DNA of 64,000 nt from Marinobacter subterrani (GTDB taxonomy: Bacteria > Pseudomonadota > Gammaproteobacteria > Pseudomonadales > Oleiphilaceae). The notes under the pieces are model-generated. The model was not told the DNA's origin. It worked only from the letters and a program-made list of their open reading frames with translations, and searched no databases. Where the stretch lies: contig NZ_LFBU01000001.1 of assembly GCF_001045555.1 (NCBI RefSeq), positions 1,922,001 to 1,986,000 of the forward strand. The letters run 5' to 3'. A program made the position numbers and the translations under genes. Shown piece after piece: positions 39,122 to 51,009 of this stretch (positions within the stretch are counted from its first letter, which is position 1; every line of letters starts with the position of its first letter).

Positions 39122-39142
39122 GGCGAACCCTCCCCTGCAGGA

Positions 39143-40555
<1,413 letters not shown>

Positions 40556-40843
40556 GTGACCATTTCCCGCAAGGACATTGAGAAAGTCGCTGTGCTCGCC
40601 CGCATTCGTGTGGATGACGAGCAGGTTTCGGCACTGGAAAAGGATCTGGGCAATATCCTGGATCTGGTGGATCAGCTGGGTGCGGCCGATACCGATTCGG
40701 TGGAGCCCATGGCCCATCCGCTGAATGCCGTCCAGCGTCTGCGCGCCGATGAGATGACCGAGACCAATCAGCGGGAGGCGTTCCAGGCGATTGCGCCAGC
40801 CACCGAGAACGGGCTTTATCTGGTTCCCAGGGTTATTGAATAA
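40556..40843 (+). CDS. gatC: Aspartyl/glutamyl-tRNA amidotransferase subunit C
   Basis: 95 residues from a GTG with GGGAGGT upstream. GatC pattern: ISRKDIEKVAVLARI at the N-terminus and MAHPLNAVQRLRADEM later. It stabilises GatA-GatB. An out-of-frame ATG at 40552 is not used. First of the gatCAB operon. Confidence 0.95.
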   Translation: MTISRKDIEKVAVLARIRVDDEQVSALEKDLGNILDLVDQLGAADTDSVEPMAHPLNAVQRLRADEMTETNQREAFQAIAPATENGLYLVPRVIE

Positions 40844-40918
40844 GCAAACGAGTGAATGAGCTACAGAGCGATTCACGGGAATTGAGTGATCTGACGAACA
40901 GCGATTTCAGGATTCATC

Positions 40919-42376
40919 ATGCATAACAAGTCCGTAGCAGAGCTTTCCCGGGAACTGGCAAGCGGCCAGGTTTCCAGCTTGGAGCTGACCCAGCAGTTCC
41001 TCGACCGCATCAAGCGGGAAGATGGCAAGTACAACAGTTTTATTACTGTGACCGAAGAACAGGCGCTGGCCGATGCCCGGGCGGCGGATGAGCAGCGGGC
41101 AGCAGGGAATACCACGCCCTGGACAGGCATTCCGTTCGCGCACAAGGATATCTTCTGTACCAACGGTGTTCGTACTACATGCGGTTCCCGTATGCTGGAG
41201 AACTTTGTTCCGCCCTACGATGCCACCGTTACGGCGAATTTCCGCCAGGCGGGTGCGGTGTGTCTGGGCAAGACCAACATGGACGAGTTCGCCATGGGGT
41301 CTTCCAATGAGTCCAGTTATTTCGGGGCGGTGACCAACCCTTGGGGGCTGGGCCAGGGTGAGAAGCGGGTGCCGGGCGGCTCCTCCGGCGGCTCGGCAGC
41401 AGCAGTGGCGGCCCGGCTGGTACCGGCGGCCACGGCGACGGATACCGGCGGTTCGATCCGCCAGCCGGCGGCGCTGTGTGGTGTGACCGGGCTGAAGCCG
41501 ACCTATGGCCGGGTATCCCGCTACGGGATGATTGCCTTTGCCTCCAGTCTCGACCAGGGCGGCACCATGGCTCGCACAGCAGAAGACAATGCGCTGATGC
41601 TGAATGTCATGGCGGGCTTTGATTCGAGAGACTCCACCTCCATTGATCGTGAGGTGCCGGATTACACCGCCACGCTGAACGAGCCCTTGAAAGGTCTGAA
41701 GATCGGCTTGCCGAAGGAGTACTTCAGTGACCAGCTCAGCCCGGCGATGGAACAGCAGGTTCGCGACGCGGTAAAAGAATACGAGAAGCTGGGGGCCACT
41801 GTTAAAGAGGTGTCGCTGCCCAACGCCAAGCTGGCCATTGCCGCCTATTACGTGATTGCACCGGCGGAGGCCTCGGCCAACCTGTCCCGCTTCGACGGAG
41901 TTCGCTACGGCTACCGCTGCGACGACCCGAAGGACCTGATGGACCTGTACACTCGATCCCGTGCCGAGGGTTTTGGCACTGAGGTGAAGCGCCGGATCCT
42001 GGTGGGCACCTACGCCCTCTCTGCGGGTTATTTTGATGCCTATTACCTCAAGGCCCAAAAGGTTCGCCGGCTGATCCAGCAGGATTTCATCAACGCCTTC
42101 AAGGGAGTGGACGTGCTGATGAGCCCGGTCACGCCTTCGCCTGCGTTTATCCAGGGCGAAAAGACCAACGATCCGGTCACCATGTACCTCGAGGACGTAT
42201 TCACCATTGCCATCAACCTGGCGGGCGTGCCGGCCATGTCGGTGCCGGCCGGTTTTGTGGACGGTCTGCCGGTGGGACTGCAGATCATCGGGGATTATTT
42301 CTCCGAGGCCCGTTTGCTGAACGCCGCCCATCAATTCCAGCAGGTGACCGACTGGCACCAGCGTGAACCGCAATAA
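40919..42376 (+). CDS. gatA: Aspartyl/glutamyl-tRNA amidotransferase subunit A
   Basis: 485 residues. Amidase signature with the Ser-cisSer-Lys triad Lys76 (FAHKDIF), Ser155 (GGSSGGS) and Ser179 ([11 protein letters not shown]). It releases ammonia from glutamine for GatB, converting Glu-tRNA(Gln) and/or Asp-tRNA(Asn). AGGA is six bases before the ATG. Confidence 0.97.
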   Translation: MHNKSVAELSRELASGQVSSLELTQQFLDRIKREDGKYNSFITVTEEQALADARAADEQRAAGNTTPWTGIPFAHKDIFCTNGVRTTCGSRMLENFVPPYDATVTANFRQAGAVCLGKTNMDEFAMGSSNESSYFGAVTNPWGLGQGEKRVPGGSSGGSAAAVAARLVPAATATDTGGSIRQPAALCGVTGLKPTYGRVSRYGMIAFASSLDQGGTMARTAEDNALMLNVMAGFDSRDSTSIDREVPDYTATLNEPLKGLKIGLPKEYFSDQLSPAMEQQVRDAVKEYEKLGATVKEVSLPNAKLAIAAYYVIAPAEASANLSRFDGVRYGYRCDDPKDLMDLYTRSRAEGFGTEVKRRILVGTYALSAGYFDAYYLKAQKVRRLIQQDFINAFKGVDVLMSPVTPSPAFIQGEKTNDPVTMYLEDVFTIAINLAGVPAMSVPAGFVDGLPVGLQIIGDYFSEARLLNAAHQFQQVTDWHQREPQ

Positions 42377-42397
42377 GCCCGGGACAGGAGAATGACT

Positions 42398-43849
42398 ATG
42401 CAGTGGGACATTGTGATCGGGCTGGAAATTCACGTTCAGCTCGCCACCAAGACCAAGATTTTTTCCGGCTCCAGCACCGCCTACGGTGCCGAGCCCAACA
42501 CTCAGGCCAATGCCGTTGACCTGGCCATGCCCGGCACCCTGCCGGTGCCCAACGAGCAGGCTTTCCGCTATGCGGTGATGTTCGGCCTGGCGGTGAATGC
42601 CGAGATCGAGCGCCGCTCGGTATTTGAACGCAAGAACTATTTCTACCCGGACCTGCCCAAGGGCTACCAGACCACCCAACTGGAGCGCCCGATCGTCGGC
42701 CCCGGCTATGTCGACATTGATCTGGCCAATGGCGAAACCAAGCGCGTGCGCATTCACCACGCCCATCTGGAGGAAGACGCCGGTAAATCCCTGCATGAGG
42801 ATTTTCACGGCATGACCGGTGTGGATCTCAACCGGGCCGGCACGCCGCTGATTGAAGTGGTCACCGAACCAGACATGACCAACGCGGAAGAAGCCGTGGC
42901 GTTCGCGAAAAAGCTGCACGGGATTGTGACATCCCTCGGCATATGTGATGGCGATATGTCCCAGGGGTCCATGCGTTTCGACGTCAACATCTCCCTGAAG
43001 CCCAAAGGCTCGGACACCCTGGGCACCCGCACCGAAACCAAGAACCTGAACTCGTTCCGCTTCATGGAGCAGGCCATTGCCCACGAAGTCGAGCGACAGA
43101 TGGACATTCTGGAGGACGGCGGCCGCATTGTGCAGGAAACCCGCCTGTACAACGGTGACCGCGACGAATCCCGCTCCATGCGCACCAAGGAAGAAGCCAA
43201 CGACTACCGCTACTTCCCTTGCCCGGACCTGTTGCCGGTGGAAATCGATGACTCGTTCATCGAAGAGGCCCGCAACCGCCTCCCCGAGCTGCCGGACGCC
43301 CGCAAAGCGCGCTTCAAGGAGCAGTATGGCCTGAACGACTACGACGCAAGCCTGCTCAGTGGCGATTCAAAACTGGCCGCCTTCTTCGAAGAAGCGGCCA
43401 GCCACTGCAAAGACGCCAAGCTGGTGGCCAACTGGATCCAGGGCGAATTCTCCGCGCGCCTGAATGCTGAGGAAAAGTCCGTTGCCGACTCGCCCATCAC
43501 CGGCGTCCAACTGGGTGACCTGGTGGTAAGAGTTGCCGACAACACGATCTCGTCCGCCGGTGCCAAGAAGGTCTTCGAGGCGCTTTGGTCTGGCGAGAAC
43601 GACAATGTCGACGCCATCATCAACGCCAATGGCCTGAAGCAGGTGTCCGACACCGGCGCCCTCGAAGCCATGGTGGATGAGGTCCTGGCCGGCATGCCGG
43701 ATCAGGTGGCCCAGTATCAGCAGGAATCCGATCCCAAGAAACAGAAGAAGATGCTTGGCGGGTTTATGGGGCCTTTAATGAAGGCGTCCAAGGGTCAGGG
43801 GAATCCGAAGCTGTTTAACGAGATTCTGGTTAAGAAGCTTGGGGGCTGA
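42398..43849 (+). CDS. gatB: Aspartyl/glutamyl-tRNA amidotransferase subunit B
   Basis: 483 residues from the second ATG at 42398, which is seven bases from AGGAG; the ATG at 42392 is only one base away. GatB kinase-like domain ([26 protein letters not shown]) and a C-terminal helical YqeY-like domain that binds tRNA. It activates misacylated tRNA and amidates it with ammonia from GatA. Confidence 0.96.
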   Translation: MQWDIVIGLEIHVQLATKTKIFSGSSTAYGAEPNTQANAVDLAMPGTLPVPNEQAFRYAVMFGLAVNAEIERRSVFERKNYFYPDLPKGYQTTQLERPIVGPGYVDIDLANGETKRVRIHHAHLEEDAGKSLHEDFHGMTGVDLNRAGTPLIEVVTEPDMTNAEEAVAFAKKLHGIVTSLGICDGDMSQGSMRFDVNISLKPKGSDTLGTRTETKNLNSFRFMEQAIAHEVERQMDILEDGGRIVQETRLYNGDRDESRSMRTKEEANDYRYFPCPDLLPVEIDDSFIEEARNRLPELPDARKARFKEQYGLNDYDASLLSGDSKLAAFFEEAASHCKDAKLVANWIQGEFSARLNAEEKSVADSPITGVQLGDLVVRVADNTISSAGAKKVFEALWSGENDNVDAIINANGLKQVSDTGALEAMVDEVLAGMPDQVAQYQQESDPKKQKKMLGGFMGPLMKASKGQGNPKLFNEILVKKLGG

Positions 43850-43917
43850 CTTTTCGGTTCTCCTGCTAGCTGTGGGTCGTGGTATTGATTGCGGCCCCAG
43901 CTTCGTTATTGCGGGGG

Positions 43918-44029
43918 AGGCCTTGGCAGGAAGCTTCTCCCAAAAACCGCTACGAGCACGTCCATGTGCGCTTGTTTCCGGCCATCCTTGGCCTCCAACA
44001 TTTTTGGGAGAAGCTTCCCGCCAAGGCCT
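43918..44029. repeat. Family B element 6 (minus orientation)
   Basis: Outer stem of 29 bp (43918-43946 with 44001-44029, one mismatch) and 54-base core, minus-strand hairpins GGCCAAGGATGGCC and GCACATGGACGTGC. Confidence 0.92.
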
Positions 44030-44038
44030 GCGAACTCC

Positions 44039-44125
44039 GTAGGTCGGATTAGCAAGGCGTAATCCGACACCGCATTAATGATCGAAACCGCTTGTCGGAT
44101 TACGGCTTCGCCTAATCCGACCTAC
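44039..44125. repeat. REPIN, family C copy 2
   Basis: GTAGGTCGGATTAG hairpin at 44039-44069 and its inverted partner at 44093-44125, 23 bases apart. Same sequence class as copies 1, 3 and 4. Confidence 0.88.
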
Positions 44126-44162
44126 ATCAGGAATTTGGCGATAACTGTCTGTTCGACCAGCG

Positions 44163-44349
44163 CGGGCGGGGACGGCTTTCCAAAACTGTGCGGAGCCAGG
44201 GATGGCGGAGCCCAAGCGTCACATGGGTGGGGCCGAGCGCTTATGAAGCGTAGCTTCATGCGACAGCCTCACGACTGCAATCTTCGATTGCAGGCCGGAC
44301 CCCGGAGGGGTGCCGCAAGGAGCGTGTTTTGGAAAGCCGTCCCCGCCCG
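44163..44349. repeat. Family B element 7, long core (plus orientation)
   Basis: Perfect 24 bp outer stem (44163-44186 with 44326-44349) around a 139-base core. The first hairpin GCCAGGGATGGC is normal; the second is expanded after CACATGGG and holds further hairpins such as CTGCAATC-TTC-GATTGCAG and a TATGAAGC/GCTTCAT pair. Same long form as element 9. Confidence 0.88.
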
Positions 44350-44396
44350 GGCGTCAGTTCCAATCCAAAAACGCCAGGAGCCCCACAAGAGGCCAA

Positions 44397-45746
44397 TTAC
44401 ACCAAACGGGCCCAAAGGTCATGCTCATCGGCATGCTCAACAACAGCCTGAACAATCTCCCCGGGAACGAGGTCAGTCTCGTCGTTGAGGTAAACCATGC
44501 CGTCGATCTCCGGCGCATCGGCCTTTGATCGACCAATAGCGCCCTCTTCGTCAACTTCGTCGATCAGAACGTCGATGGTTTTACCGATTTTAGCCTGCAG
44601 GCGGGCGGCGGAAATCTGGGCCTGTTTTTCCATGAAGCGGGCCAGGCGCTCTTCTTTGACTTCTTCCGGAACCGCGCCTTCCAGCTCATTGGCTTTGGCA
44701 CCTTCCACCGGGCTGTATTTGAACGCACCCACGCGGTCCAGCTGCGCTTCGTCGAGCCAATCCAGCAGGTACTGGAAATCTTCCTCGGTTTCGCCGGGGA
44801 AGCCGACGATGAAGGTCGACCGGATGGTCAGCTCGGGGCATATTTCCCGCCACTTGCGGATGCGCTCCAGAGTTTTGCTGTCGTGGGCCGGGCGTTTCAT
44901 GGCCTTGAGGACTTTCGGGCTGGCGTGCTGGAACGGGATGTCCAGGTACGGCAGGATCTTGCCTTCGGCCATCAGGGGAATGATGTCGTCTACATGGGGG
45001 TACGGGTAAACGTAATGCAGGCGCACCCAAACGCCCATTTCTCCGAGCGCTTCGCACAGCGACTGCATTTTGGTCTTTAACGGCCGCCCCTGCCAGAAAC
45101 CGGTGCGGTATTTTGTGTCAACTCCGTAGGCCGAGGTGTCCTGGGAGATCACCAACAGCTCCTTTACACCAGCGTCCACCAGGCGCTGGGCTTCATCCAT
45201 CACATCGCCGATGGGGCGGCTTACCAGATCGCCACGCATGGAGGGAATGATGCAGAAGGTGCAGCGGTGGTTGCAGCCCTCGGAAATCTTGAGATAGGCG
45301 TAATGCCTTGGCGTCAGTTTGATACCCTGTGGCGGGACCAGATCGGTGAATGGATCGTGCTGCTTCTTCTGGGGAACAAACTGGTGAACAGCTCCCACCA
45401 CTTCCTCGTAGGCATGGGGCCCGGAAACCGCTAGAACACCGGGGTGGGTCTCACGAATCCTGTCGGCTTCGACGCCCATACAGCCGGTCACGATGACTTT
45501 ACCGTTTTCGCTGATGGCCTCGCCGATGGCATCAAGGGATTCCTGTTTGGCGGCATCAATGAAGCCACAGGTATTCACCACCACGATATCAGCGTCGTCA
45601 TAAGTGGGAACCACATCATAGCCATCCAGCCTCAGTTGAGTAAGGATCCGCTCCGAATCCACCAGGGCCTTCGGGCAGCCGAGGCTGATAAAGCCGACCT
45701 TGCCATGACCGGTTGTGGGCGCAGGGTTCTGGGTATTGTCTGTCAT
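44397..45746 (-). CDS. rimO: Ribosomal protein S12 methylthiotransferase RimO
   Basis: 449 residues from the ATG at 45746; the open frame continues about 40 codons further upstream without family sequence. N-terminal cluster cysteines Cys24, Cys60 and Cys89, radical-SAM cysteines Cys158, Cys162 and Cys165 (CNHRCTFC), and a C-terminal TRAM domain. It adds a methylthio group to the conserved Asp of ribosomal protein S12. Short linkers [10 protein letters not shown] identify RimO rather than MiaB. Confidence 0.95.
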   Translation of the reverse strand: MTDNTQNPAPTTGHGKVGFISLGCPKALVDSERILTQLRLDGYDVVPTYDDADIVVVNTCGFIDAAKQESLDAIGEAISENGKVIVTGCMGVEADRIRETHPGVLAVSGPHAYEEVVGAVHQFVPQKKQHDPFTDLVPPQGIKLTPRHYAYLKISEGCNHRCTFCIIPSMRGDLVSRPIGDVMDEAQRLVDAGVKELLVISQDTSAYGVDTKYRTGFWQGRPLKTKMQSLCEALGEMGVWVRLHYVYPYPHVDDIIPLMAEGKILPYLDIPFQHASPKVLKAMKRPAHDSKTLERIRKWREICPELTIRSTFIVGFPGETEEDFQYLLDWLDEAQLDRVGAFKYSPVEGAKANELEGAVPEEVKEERLARFMEKQAQISAARLQAKIGKTIDVLIDEVDEEGAIGRSKADAPEIDGMVYLNDETDLVPGEIVQAVVEHADEHDLWARLV

Positions 45747-45936
45747 GTAAGTAAGAAGTCCCGGAGCTGGATAAAAGCTCGCCAATAAATGAAGCGGGCA
45801 TTTTACACCAGGCACGGTGCCGGCTGCAGCAAAAGCCGGACCGGCCGGACCGGTGGAAAATACTGACACGTGTCATTTTTTGTGACGCTTCGTTCAGAAA
45901 TAACTGATAAAACAGCGATAATGGATGGCAGACTTC

Positions 45937-45965
45937 TTGCTGATCACAAAGTAAACAATTACACT
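45937..45965 (+). promoter_or_regulatory. Possible promoter for the PilZ gene
   Basis: TTGCTG (45937-45942) and TACACT (45960-45965) are 17 bases apart and 45 bases upstream of the PilZ start codon. Both hexamers are only fair matches. Confidence 0.35.
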
Positions 45966-46010
45966 TTCATGTGCTTATCGTGAGCTTGAGTGTTTTTCTG
46001 GAAGGGACTT

Positions 46011-46469
46011 ATGGGAAAGGCAGCCTCCTTTGCAACCGGACACGCCAGAAGAGTAAAAATGAAACCTGTCGCCGCCAAACTGAATCTGCGCAACCAGCAA
46101 CGGGTAGACGTTGCCACTGATATCACCATTGAAAAGCCGGACGGCTGCTGCCTGACCTGTTCGGTTGCCAATCTTTCACGCACCGGAGTCATGATCTCCT
46201 GCAATCAGGATACCATCAAGCAGTTGATTCCGGAGCAAAAAACACCCGCACCCGGCAACTGGATTGCGGTCAAAACCCGGTTCTCCGTGCCCGTGGTTGC
46301 CACTCAACCGGTTTCCATAATTGCCGACGGCAACATCGTGCACATGCGCCGGATTGCCAGAGACGAATTCCAGTTGGGTATTCAGTTCGCAGAGTTTGAG
46401 GGCAACGGCTTCGATTATGTCGATCGCTACGTTGCCAAATTACTGGCCGACTCCCGCAACCCGGCCTGA
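46011..46469 (+). CDS. PilZ-domain protein
   Basis: 152 residues from the ATG at 46011 (GGAAGGG upstream). A stand-alone PilZ domain: the RxxxR motif is RNQQR and the second motif is NLSRTG, both needed to bind cyclic di-GMP. The output is unknown; such proteins often control motility or surface attachment. It stands alone between rimO and cysD. Confidence 0.85.
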   Translation: MGKAASFATGHARRVKMKPVAAKLNLRNQQRVDVATDITIEKPDGCCLTCSVANLSRTGVMISCNQDTIKQLIPEQKTPAPGNWIAVKTRFSVPVVATQPVSIIADGNIVHMRRIARDEFQLGIQFAEFEGNGFDYVDRYVAKLLADSRNPA

Positions 46470-46639
46470 GCCCCGAATTTCCCCAGCCCGCACCGGTGCC
46501 TGCTATATTGTTATAACGCCAATGTCTAGTTGGCCGTCTTCTTATGCCCTTACCGGCTCTGGTATAGTTGCATAATCAATTAGAGTTGCACTATCAATTC
46601 GCACAGCCATAACGGCCCGCAAGGCGGCAACGGATTACC

Positions 46640-47548
46640 ATGACCACATACAACCTTACGCATCTGAAGCAGCTGGAAGCCGAGAGCATCCACATCATCC
46701 GGGAAGTGGCAGCCGAGTTCGACAATCCGGTGATGCTGTATTCCATCGGCAAAGACTCCGCAGTCATGTTGCACCTGGCCCGCAAGGCTTTTTATCCGGG
46801 CAAACCTCCCTTTCCCCTGATGCACATTGACACCACCTGGAAATTCCGGGATATGATCAACTTCCGGGATCGCAAGGTGAAAGAGTACGGGCTTGATCTC
46901 ATCGTTCACAAGAACGAGGACGGCATCAAGCAGGGCATAGGCCCGTTCACCCACGGCAGTGCCAAGCACACCGATGTGATGAAAACCCAGGCCCTCAAGC
47001 AGGCCCTGGACAAATACAAGTTTGATGCAGCCTTCGGCGGCGCCCGCCGGGATGAAGAAAAATCGCGGGCCAAGGAGCGCGTGTACTCCTTCCGCGACGA
47101 ATACCACCGCTGGGACCCGAAGAACCAGCGCCCGGAGCTCTGGAACATCTATAACGGCAAGATCAACAAGGGTGAGAGCATCCGGGTGTTCCCGCTGTCC
47201 AACTGGACCGAGCTGGATATCTGGCAGTACATCTACCTGGAAAACATCGAGATCGTTCCCCTGTATTACTCCGCAGTGCGCCCGGTCGTGGAGCGTGATG
47301 GCACCCTGATCATGGTGGACGACGACCGGATGCCCCTGAAGGAAGGCGAGAAACCGATGATGAAATCCATCCGCTTCCGCACCCTCGGCTGTTACCCGCT
47401 GACCGGCGCCATCGAATCCGAGGCCGACACGCTTCCGGAGATCATCCAGGAAATGCTGCTGGCCACCAGCTCCGAACGGCAAGGCCGGGTGATTGACCAT
47501 GATTCAGCCGGCTCCATGGAGCAGAAGAAGCGCGAAGGTTACTTCTGA
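46640..47548 (+). CDS. cysD: Sulfate adenylyltransferase subunit 2
   Basis: 302 residues. PP-loop ATP pyrophosphatase motif [12 protein letters not shown] and [24 protein letters not shown] substrate loop. With CysN it makes adenosine 5'-phosphosulfate from sulfate and ATP for sulfur assimilation. A family A palindrome lies between cysD and cysN, 106 bases apart. Confidence 0.96.
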   Translation: MTTYNLTHLKQLEAESIHIIREVAAEFDNPVMLYSIGKDSAVMLHLARKAFYPGKPPFPLMHIDTTWKFRDMINFRDRKVKEYGLDLIVHKNEDGIKQGIGPFTHGSAKHTDVMKTQALKQALDKYKFDAAFGGARRDEEKSRAKERVYSFRDEYHRWDPKNQRPELWNIYNGKINKGESIRVFPLSNWTELDIWQYIYLENIEIVPLYYSAVRPVVERDGTLIMVDDDRMPLKEGEKPMMKSIRFRTLGCYPLTGAIESEADTLPEIIQEMLLATSSERQGRVIDHDSAGSMEQKKREGYF

Positions 47549-47552
47549 AGGA

Positions 47553-47582
47553 GAGGTCAGATGAAAGCCTTCATCTGACCTC
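47553..47582. repeat. Family A palindrome, copy 8
   Basis: GAGGTCAGATGAA and its complement as 13 bp arms, AGCC loop, directly after the cysD stop. The outer pair changed together (GAGG/CCTC instead of GGGG/CCCC), so pairing is kept. It lies inside the cysDN operon, which argues against a full terminator role. Confidence 0.75.
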
Positions 47583-47654
47583 GGGATAGCAACGAATACA
47601 GGGCCCGGTGAAAATCTTCACCCGACCCGGACTTTATCTCCAAGGGTTCCAAGC

Positions 47655-49313
47655 ATGTCACATACATCAGACCTTATCGCCGAAGACATTCAGGCCTACC
47701 TGAAGCAGCACGAGAACAAGGAACTCCTGCGCCTGCTGACCTGCGGCAGTGTCGACGACGGCAAAAGCACCCTGATCGGTCGCCTGTTGCACGACACCAA
47801 GATGATCTATGAAGATCACATGGCCAGCCTGAAGACCGACAGCGCCAAGATGGGCACCACCGGCGAAAAACTGGATCTGGCCCTGCTGGTGGATGGGTTA
47901 CAGGCGGAGCGGGAACAGGGCATCACCATTGATGTGGCCTACCGCTATTTCTCCACCGACAAGCGCAAGTTCATCATTGCAGACACCCCGGGCCACGAAC
48001 AGTACACCCGCAACATGGCCACCGGTGCCTCCACGGCGCAAGTGGCGATCCTCATGATCGATGCTCGCCACGGCGTGCTGACCCAGACCCGGCGGCATTC
48101 CTACATCGCCTCCCTGCTGGGCATCCGCCACATCGTAGTGGCGATCAACAAGATGGACCTGGTGGATTTCAGCGAAGAGCGTTTTAACGAAATCAAAGAC
48201 GATTACCTGGCGTTTGCCGCCAAGCTGGGCCTGAAGGATATCCGCTTCGTACCGATTTCCGCCCTGGAAGGCGACAACGTGGTAAACCGGAGCGAGAGCA
48301 CGCCCTGGTTCACCGGCCAGCCCCTGATGGAAATTCTGGAAACCGTGGAAGTGGGCCGGGACAAGAACCTGGAGCATTTCCGCTTCCCGGTGCAATACGT
48401 CACCCGCCCGAACCTGAATTTCCGCGGCTTCTGCGGCACCATCGCCTCCGGCGTGATCCGCCCGGGCGAACAGGTCATGGCCCTGCCCTCCCGGCGCACC
48501 AGTACCGTGAAGGAAGTCGTCACCTTCGACGGCAACCTCGAAGAAGCCTATATCGATCAGGCGGTCACCCTCACGCTGACCGACGAAATCGACATCAGCC
48601 GCGGTGACATGCTGGTAAAAGTGGAAGACGAGCCGGAAGTGGGCAATCGCTTCAAGGCAAACATCGTGTGGATGACCGACGCAGCGCTGGAAACCGGTCG
48701 CCTGTACGACATCAAGCTCGGGCCCACATTTACCTCGGGCACAGTGAAGAAGATCCATCACCAGACCGATGTGAACACCCTTGAGAAGAACGAGAATCCC
48801 CTGGCGCTGCAGCTCAATGAAATCGGCCTGTGCGAGCTGACCCTGAGCCAGCCGATCGCTTTTGATGCCTACCAGCGCAACCATGCCACCGGCAGCTTTA
48901 TCGTCATCGACCGGCTGACCAACGTCACCATCGGTGCCGGCATGGTTGCCGGCCTGGCAGAAGGTGGCGAATCCCTGGAGCCGGTATCCGCTGACGAACG
49001 TGAGCGCCGCCTGGCACAAAAACCGGCGATCATTGCCTGCAATGGCAAGCAGGCGCCGGCGCTGGCTTTCGCACTGGAACGGGCACTGTTCGATCAGGGC
49101 AAAACCACTGTCGTGGTCACTGAAGAGAACGCCGGCGATGCCGACGAGCGCCGCCGCGTTGCCCAGCTTCTGACCTCCCATGGGTTGGTTGCCATTGCCG
49201 TCAACCTCGGCACTGACATCGCCAATGCTTCTGCCTCTGCCGACAGCGAACAGGAGGTTCCTGAGGCGGTTAATACGGTTGTTCAGGACCTGATTCGCGG
49301 TAAACGGATCTAA
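47655..49313 (+). CDS. cysN: Sulfate adenylyltransferase subunit 1 with degenerate APS-kinase tail
   Basis: 552 residues. The GTPase domain has [17 protein letters not shown] and NKMDL; beta-barrel domains II and III follow to about residue 445. The last about 105 residues resemble a CysC APS-kinase domain: [28 protein letters not shown] and a closing helix align with it, but the P-loop is lost ([11 protein letters not shown]) and the middle is shortened. APS-kinase activity is therefore unlikely. The GTPase drives CysD to make adenosine phosphosulfate. Confidence 0.93.
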   Translation: MSHTSDLIAEDIQAYLKQHENKELLRLLTCGSVDDGKSTLIGRLLHDTKMIYEDHMASLKTDSAKMGTTGEKLDLALLVDGLQAEREQGITIDVAYRYFSTDKRKFIIADTPGHEQYTRNMATGASTAQVAILMIDARHGVLTQTRRHSYIASLLGIRHIVVAINKMDLVDFSEERFNEIKDDYLAFAAKLGLKDIRFVPISALEGDNVVNRSESTPWFTGQPLMEILETVEVGRDKNLEHFRFPVQYVTRPNLNFRGFCGTIASGVIRPGEQVMALPSRRTSTVKEVVTFDGNLEEAYIDQAVTLTLTDEIDISRGDMLVKVEDEPEVGNRFKANIVWMTDAALETGRLYDIKLGPTFTSGTVKKIHHQTDVNTLEKNENPLALQLNEIGLCELTLSQPIAFDAYQRNHATGSFIVIDRLTNVTIGAGMVAGLAEGGESLEPVSADERERRLAQKPAIIACNGKQAPALAFALERALFDQGKTTVVVTEENAGDADERRRVAQLLTSHGLVAIAVNLGTDIANASASADSEQEVPEAVNTVVQDLIRGKRI

Positions 49314-49380
49314 CTTCTGACTTCTGAGTAGATGCGGGATACCTCTGCTTCGGTGGCCGGCTACTTCGGTGGCTGGCGTC

Positions 49381-49464
49381 GGGGTGGGGGTATCTTTTTC
49401 TTTGTGAAAAGCAACTCGCTTCGCTCAGACATCTTTTCCCGGCAGAAAAAGATACCCCCACCCC
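49381..49464. repeat. Family D element 1 (plus orientation)
   Basis: Perfect 21 bp outer stem (49381-49401 with 49444-49464) around a 42-base core containing ACTCGCTTCGCTCAGACAT and an inner GAAAAG/CTTTTC pairing. Confidence 0.85.
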
Positions 49465-49560
49465 ACCGCCGGCGTACTCCGGTGTTAGCGCCCCAGGAAA
49501 AAATGCGGGAAACGATTCAGCCACTCTGCAACGCGGACCACTGAGAGGTTCGTGGACGTA

Positions 49561-49641
49561 GGGTAGGTGCGTATTTTTCTCTAGAAAAAAATGTCTGAGC
49601 GAAGCGAGTTGTTTTTTCGTAAGAAAAATACGCACCTGCCC
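49561..49641. repeat. Family D element 2 (minus orientation)
   Basis: Outer stem of 20 bp (49561-49580 with 49622-49641, one mismatch). The core carries ATGTCTGAGCGAAGCGAGT, the reverse complement of the element 1 core, with AAAAAA/TTTTTT arms inside. Confidence 0.85.
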
Positions 49642-49745
49642 TGCGGCCCACCCCCAGAACCCGCAGACTACGAATGAATCCAACACCAATACATGGCAGA
49701 ATCCCGCCTCTCTGAGTTAACCGAAACAACGAACAGGAGCCGAAA

Positions 49746-50762
49746 ATGGCCATCAAACACCTCCGCACTGCCTTTGCCAGCCAGTACCAGCCGGGCCAGC
49801 CCGCCCGACTCGTTGCCGGTGAGGCCCTGCAGGAGCCCGGTGGCGATTACGAGGGTCTGCACAAGCAGATGAAGCGGCTGTTCAATAGCAAACCCGGCAA
49901 GAAATACGGGCGGTTTTCTGAAGACCTTGGCGAGTGCCCGTTCAGCGCCTGGCTAAAAGACTACCTGGAAGACAAGCAAACCTTTGGCGCTATGACCGAC
50001 CGCCTGTTCGGTCAGTGGCAGGAACTGCTGAACGGCAGCCAGGAGGAGTTCGATGGTCACCTGATGATCGTGCACGACGCCCTCGCCGACTCAGAGGTGC
50101 TTTACCTGTTTATCCTGGAGAACGACAGCGCAATGCGCTTTGATGGTACCGAAACCCTGGATGCCACAGACGTTCTCAGCCTCTCCCGCCTGAATCTGGC
50201 CGTTCGCATCGAACTGGACGACTGGCGTGGCAACAACCCGGCGGAAAATTACCTCACACTGGTCCACGGCCGCGGCACCGGTGAGCCGGGCGAGCTGTTT
50301 ATCCGGCTCTGCGGGTTTACCAATCAGGTGGACGTGGAAAAAGAAACCATCACCTTCCTGGATGCGGTGGAGGCCTTTGCCAAATCCTCCGAACCCGAAA
50401 AGGCCGGTGAGGTGCGCAACAAGGCCTATGAATTCTGCAAGGAGCAGCATGCCCTGGGCGAGCCGGTGGAAATCGAGGCGCTGTCCGGCTATCTCGACGA
50501 AAGTGAGCCACAACGCTTCAAGGAATTTGCCTCGAAAACCGCAGAGTTGCCAGAAAGCGGCGTGCTGCACCCGGATCATCGCAAGGTCAAGAAGCTGGTA
50601 CGGATCGCGGGGTCTGGCGGCGGCATGAGCGTGTCGTTTTCCTCCGACCTGGTGAACCAGGCGGTGTACTACGACCGTGACAAAGACGCTTTGACGATTA
50701 CCCGGCTTCCCAAGGCTTTGCGGGAGCAGCTTCAGCGTTATCTGGAGGCTCGGGAGGAGTGA
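49746..50762 (+). CDS. yejK: Nucleoid-associated protein YejK (NdpA)
   Basis: 338 residues, standard length. ATG with AGGAG upstream. N-terminal beta-rich and C-terminal helical domains as in the YejK/NdpA family, ending ITRLPKALREQLQRYLEA. It binds DNA in the nucleoid; the precise function is unclear. A family D element follows its stop. Confidence 0.92.
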   Translation: MAIKHLRTAFASQYQPGQPARLVAGEALQEPGGDYEGLHKQMKRLFNSKPGKKYGRFSEDLGECPFSAWLKDYLEDKQTFGAMTDRLFGQWQELLNGSQEEFDGHLMIVHDALADSEVLYLFILENDSAMRFDGTETLDATDVLSLSRLNLAVRIELDDWRGNNPAENYLTLVHGRGTGEPGELFIRLCGFTNQVDVEKETITFLDAVEAFAKSSEPEKAGEVRNKAYEFCKEQHALGEPVEIEALSGYLDESEPQRFKEFASKTAELPESGVLHPDHRKVKKLVRIAGSGGGMSVSFSSDLVNQAVYYDRDKDALTITRLPKALREQLQRYLEAREE

Positions 50763-50814
50763 GGCCTTGCGGGTAGGCCGCTTTGTAGCCTGATGATTTT
50801 GGGGCTGGCCCGGA

Positions 50815-50891
50815 GGTGGGAGGTCGTTCCTTCTGGAAAAAGTAACTCGCTTCGCTCAGACATCTTTTTCCGGCAGGAACGACCTCCCACC
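50815..50891. repeat. Family D element 3 (plus orientation)
   Basis: Perfect 17 bp outer stem (50815-50831 with 50875-50891), core with ACTCGCTTCGCTCAGACAT and inner GGAAAAA/TTTTTCC pairing. Lies between convergent yejK and trmH. Confidence 0.85.
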
Positions 50892-50912
50892 CCCGGACAG
50901 ATCTGACATATG

Positions 50913-50972
50913 ACCCGACTTTATTCTGATGCGCTCTCGACTTTTCCGGGCTGGCCGTTCCACCTGCGTGAA
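50913..50972 (-). pseudogene. Duplicated fragment of the trmH 3' end
   Basis: On the minus strand this piece encodes RWNGQPGKVESASE and a stop, against KWNGEPGKTEAVSE and stop at the true end of trmH 90 bases away. Ten of the last fifteen positions agree, including the stop, and the bases after the stop (CGACTTTATTCTGA region) match as well. It has no start and is not a gene. A family A palindrome separates the two copies. Confidence 0.75.
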
Positions 50973-50975
50973 CCT

Positions 50976-51005
50976 GGGGTCAGATGAACGCTTTCATCTG
51001 ACCCC
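50976..51005. terminator. Family A palindrome, copy 9
   Basis: GGGGTCAGATGAA arms of 13 bp (50976-50988 with 50993-51005), four bases after the trmH stop codon in transcription order, between convergent yejK and trmH. Confidence 0.7.
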
Positions 51006-51009
51006 GACT

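Larger units (their letters stand above)
43850..44396. other. Convergent gatB-rimO repeat region
   Basis: 547 bases without a gene, nearly filled by three palindromic elements: family B element 6, a REPIN and the long family B element 7. No open frame with family similarity or a good binding site is seen. Confidence 0.85.
49314..49745. other. cysN-yejK intergenic repeat region
   Basis: 432 bases without a gene. It holds two family D elements in opposite orientation (49381-49464 and 49561-49641). The yejK promoter should lie in the last 100 bases; no clear hexamers seen. Confidence 0.8.

Noticed and set aside
40907..43084. Long 725-codon frame antisense to gatA/gatB
   Set aside because: It lies wholly opposite two well-conserved genes in a GC-rich genome, where such shadow frames are common; its product shows no family features.
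46500..46640. Riboswitch or cysteine-regulated leader before cysD
   Set aside because: The gap is short and AT-rich; I could not find a conserved riboswitch fold or a peptide leader.
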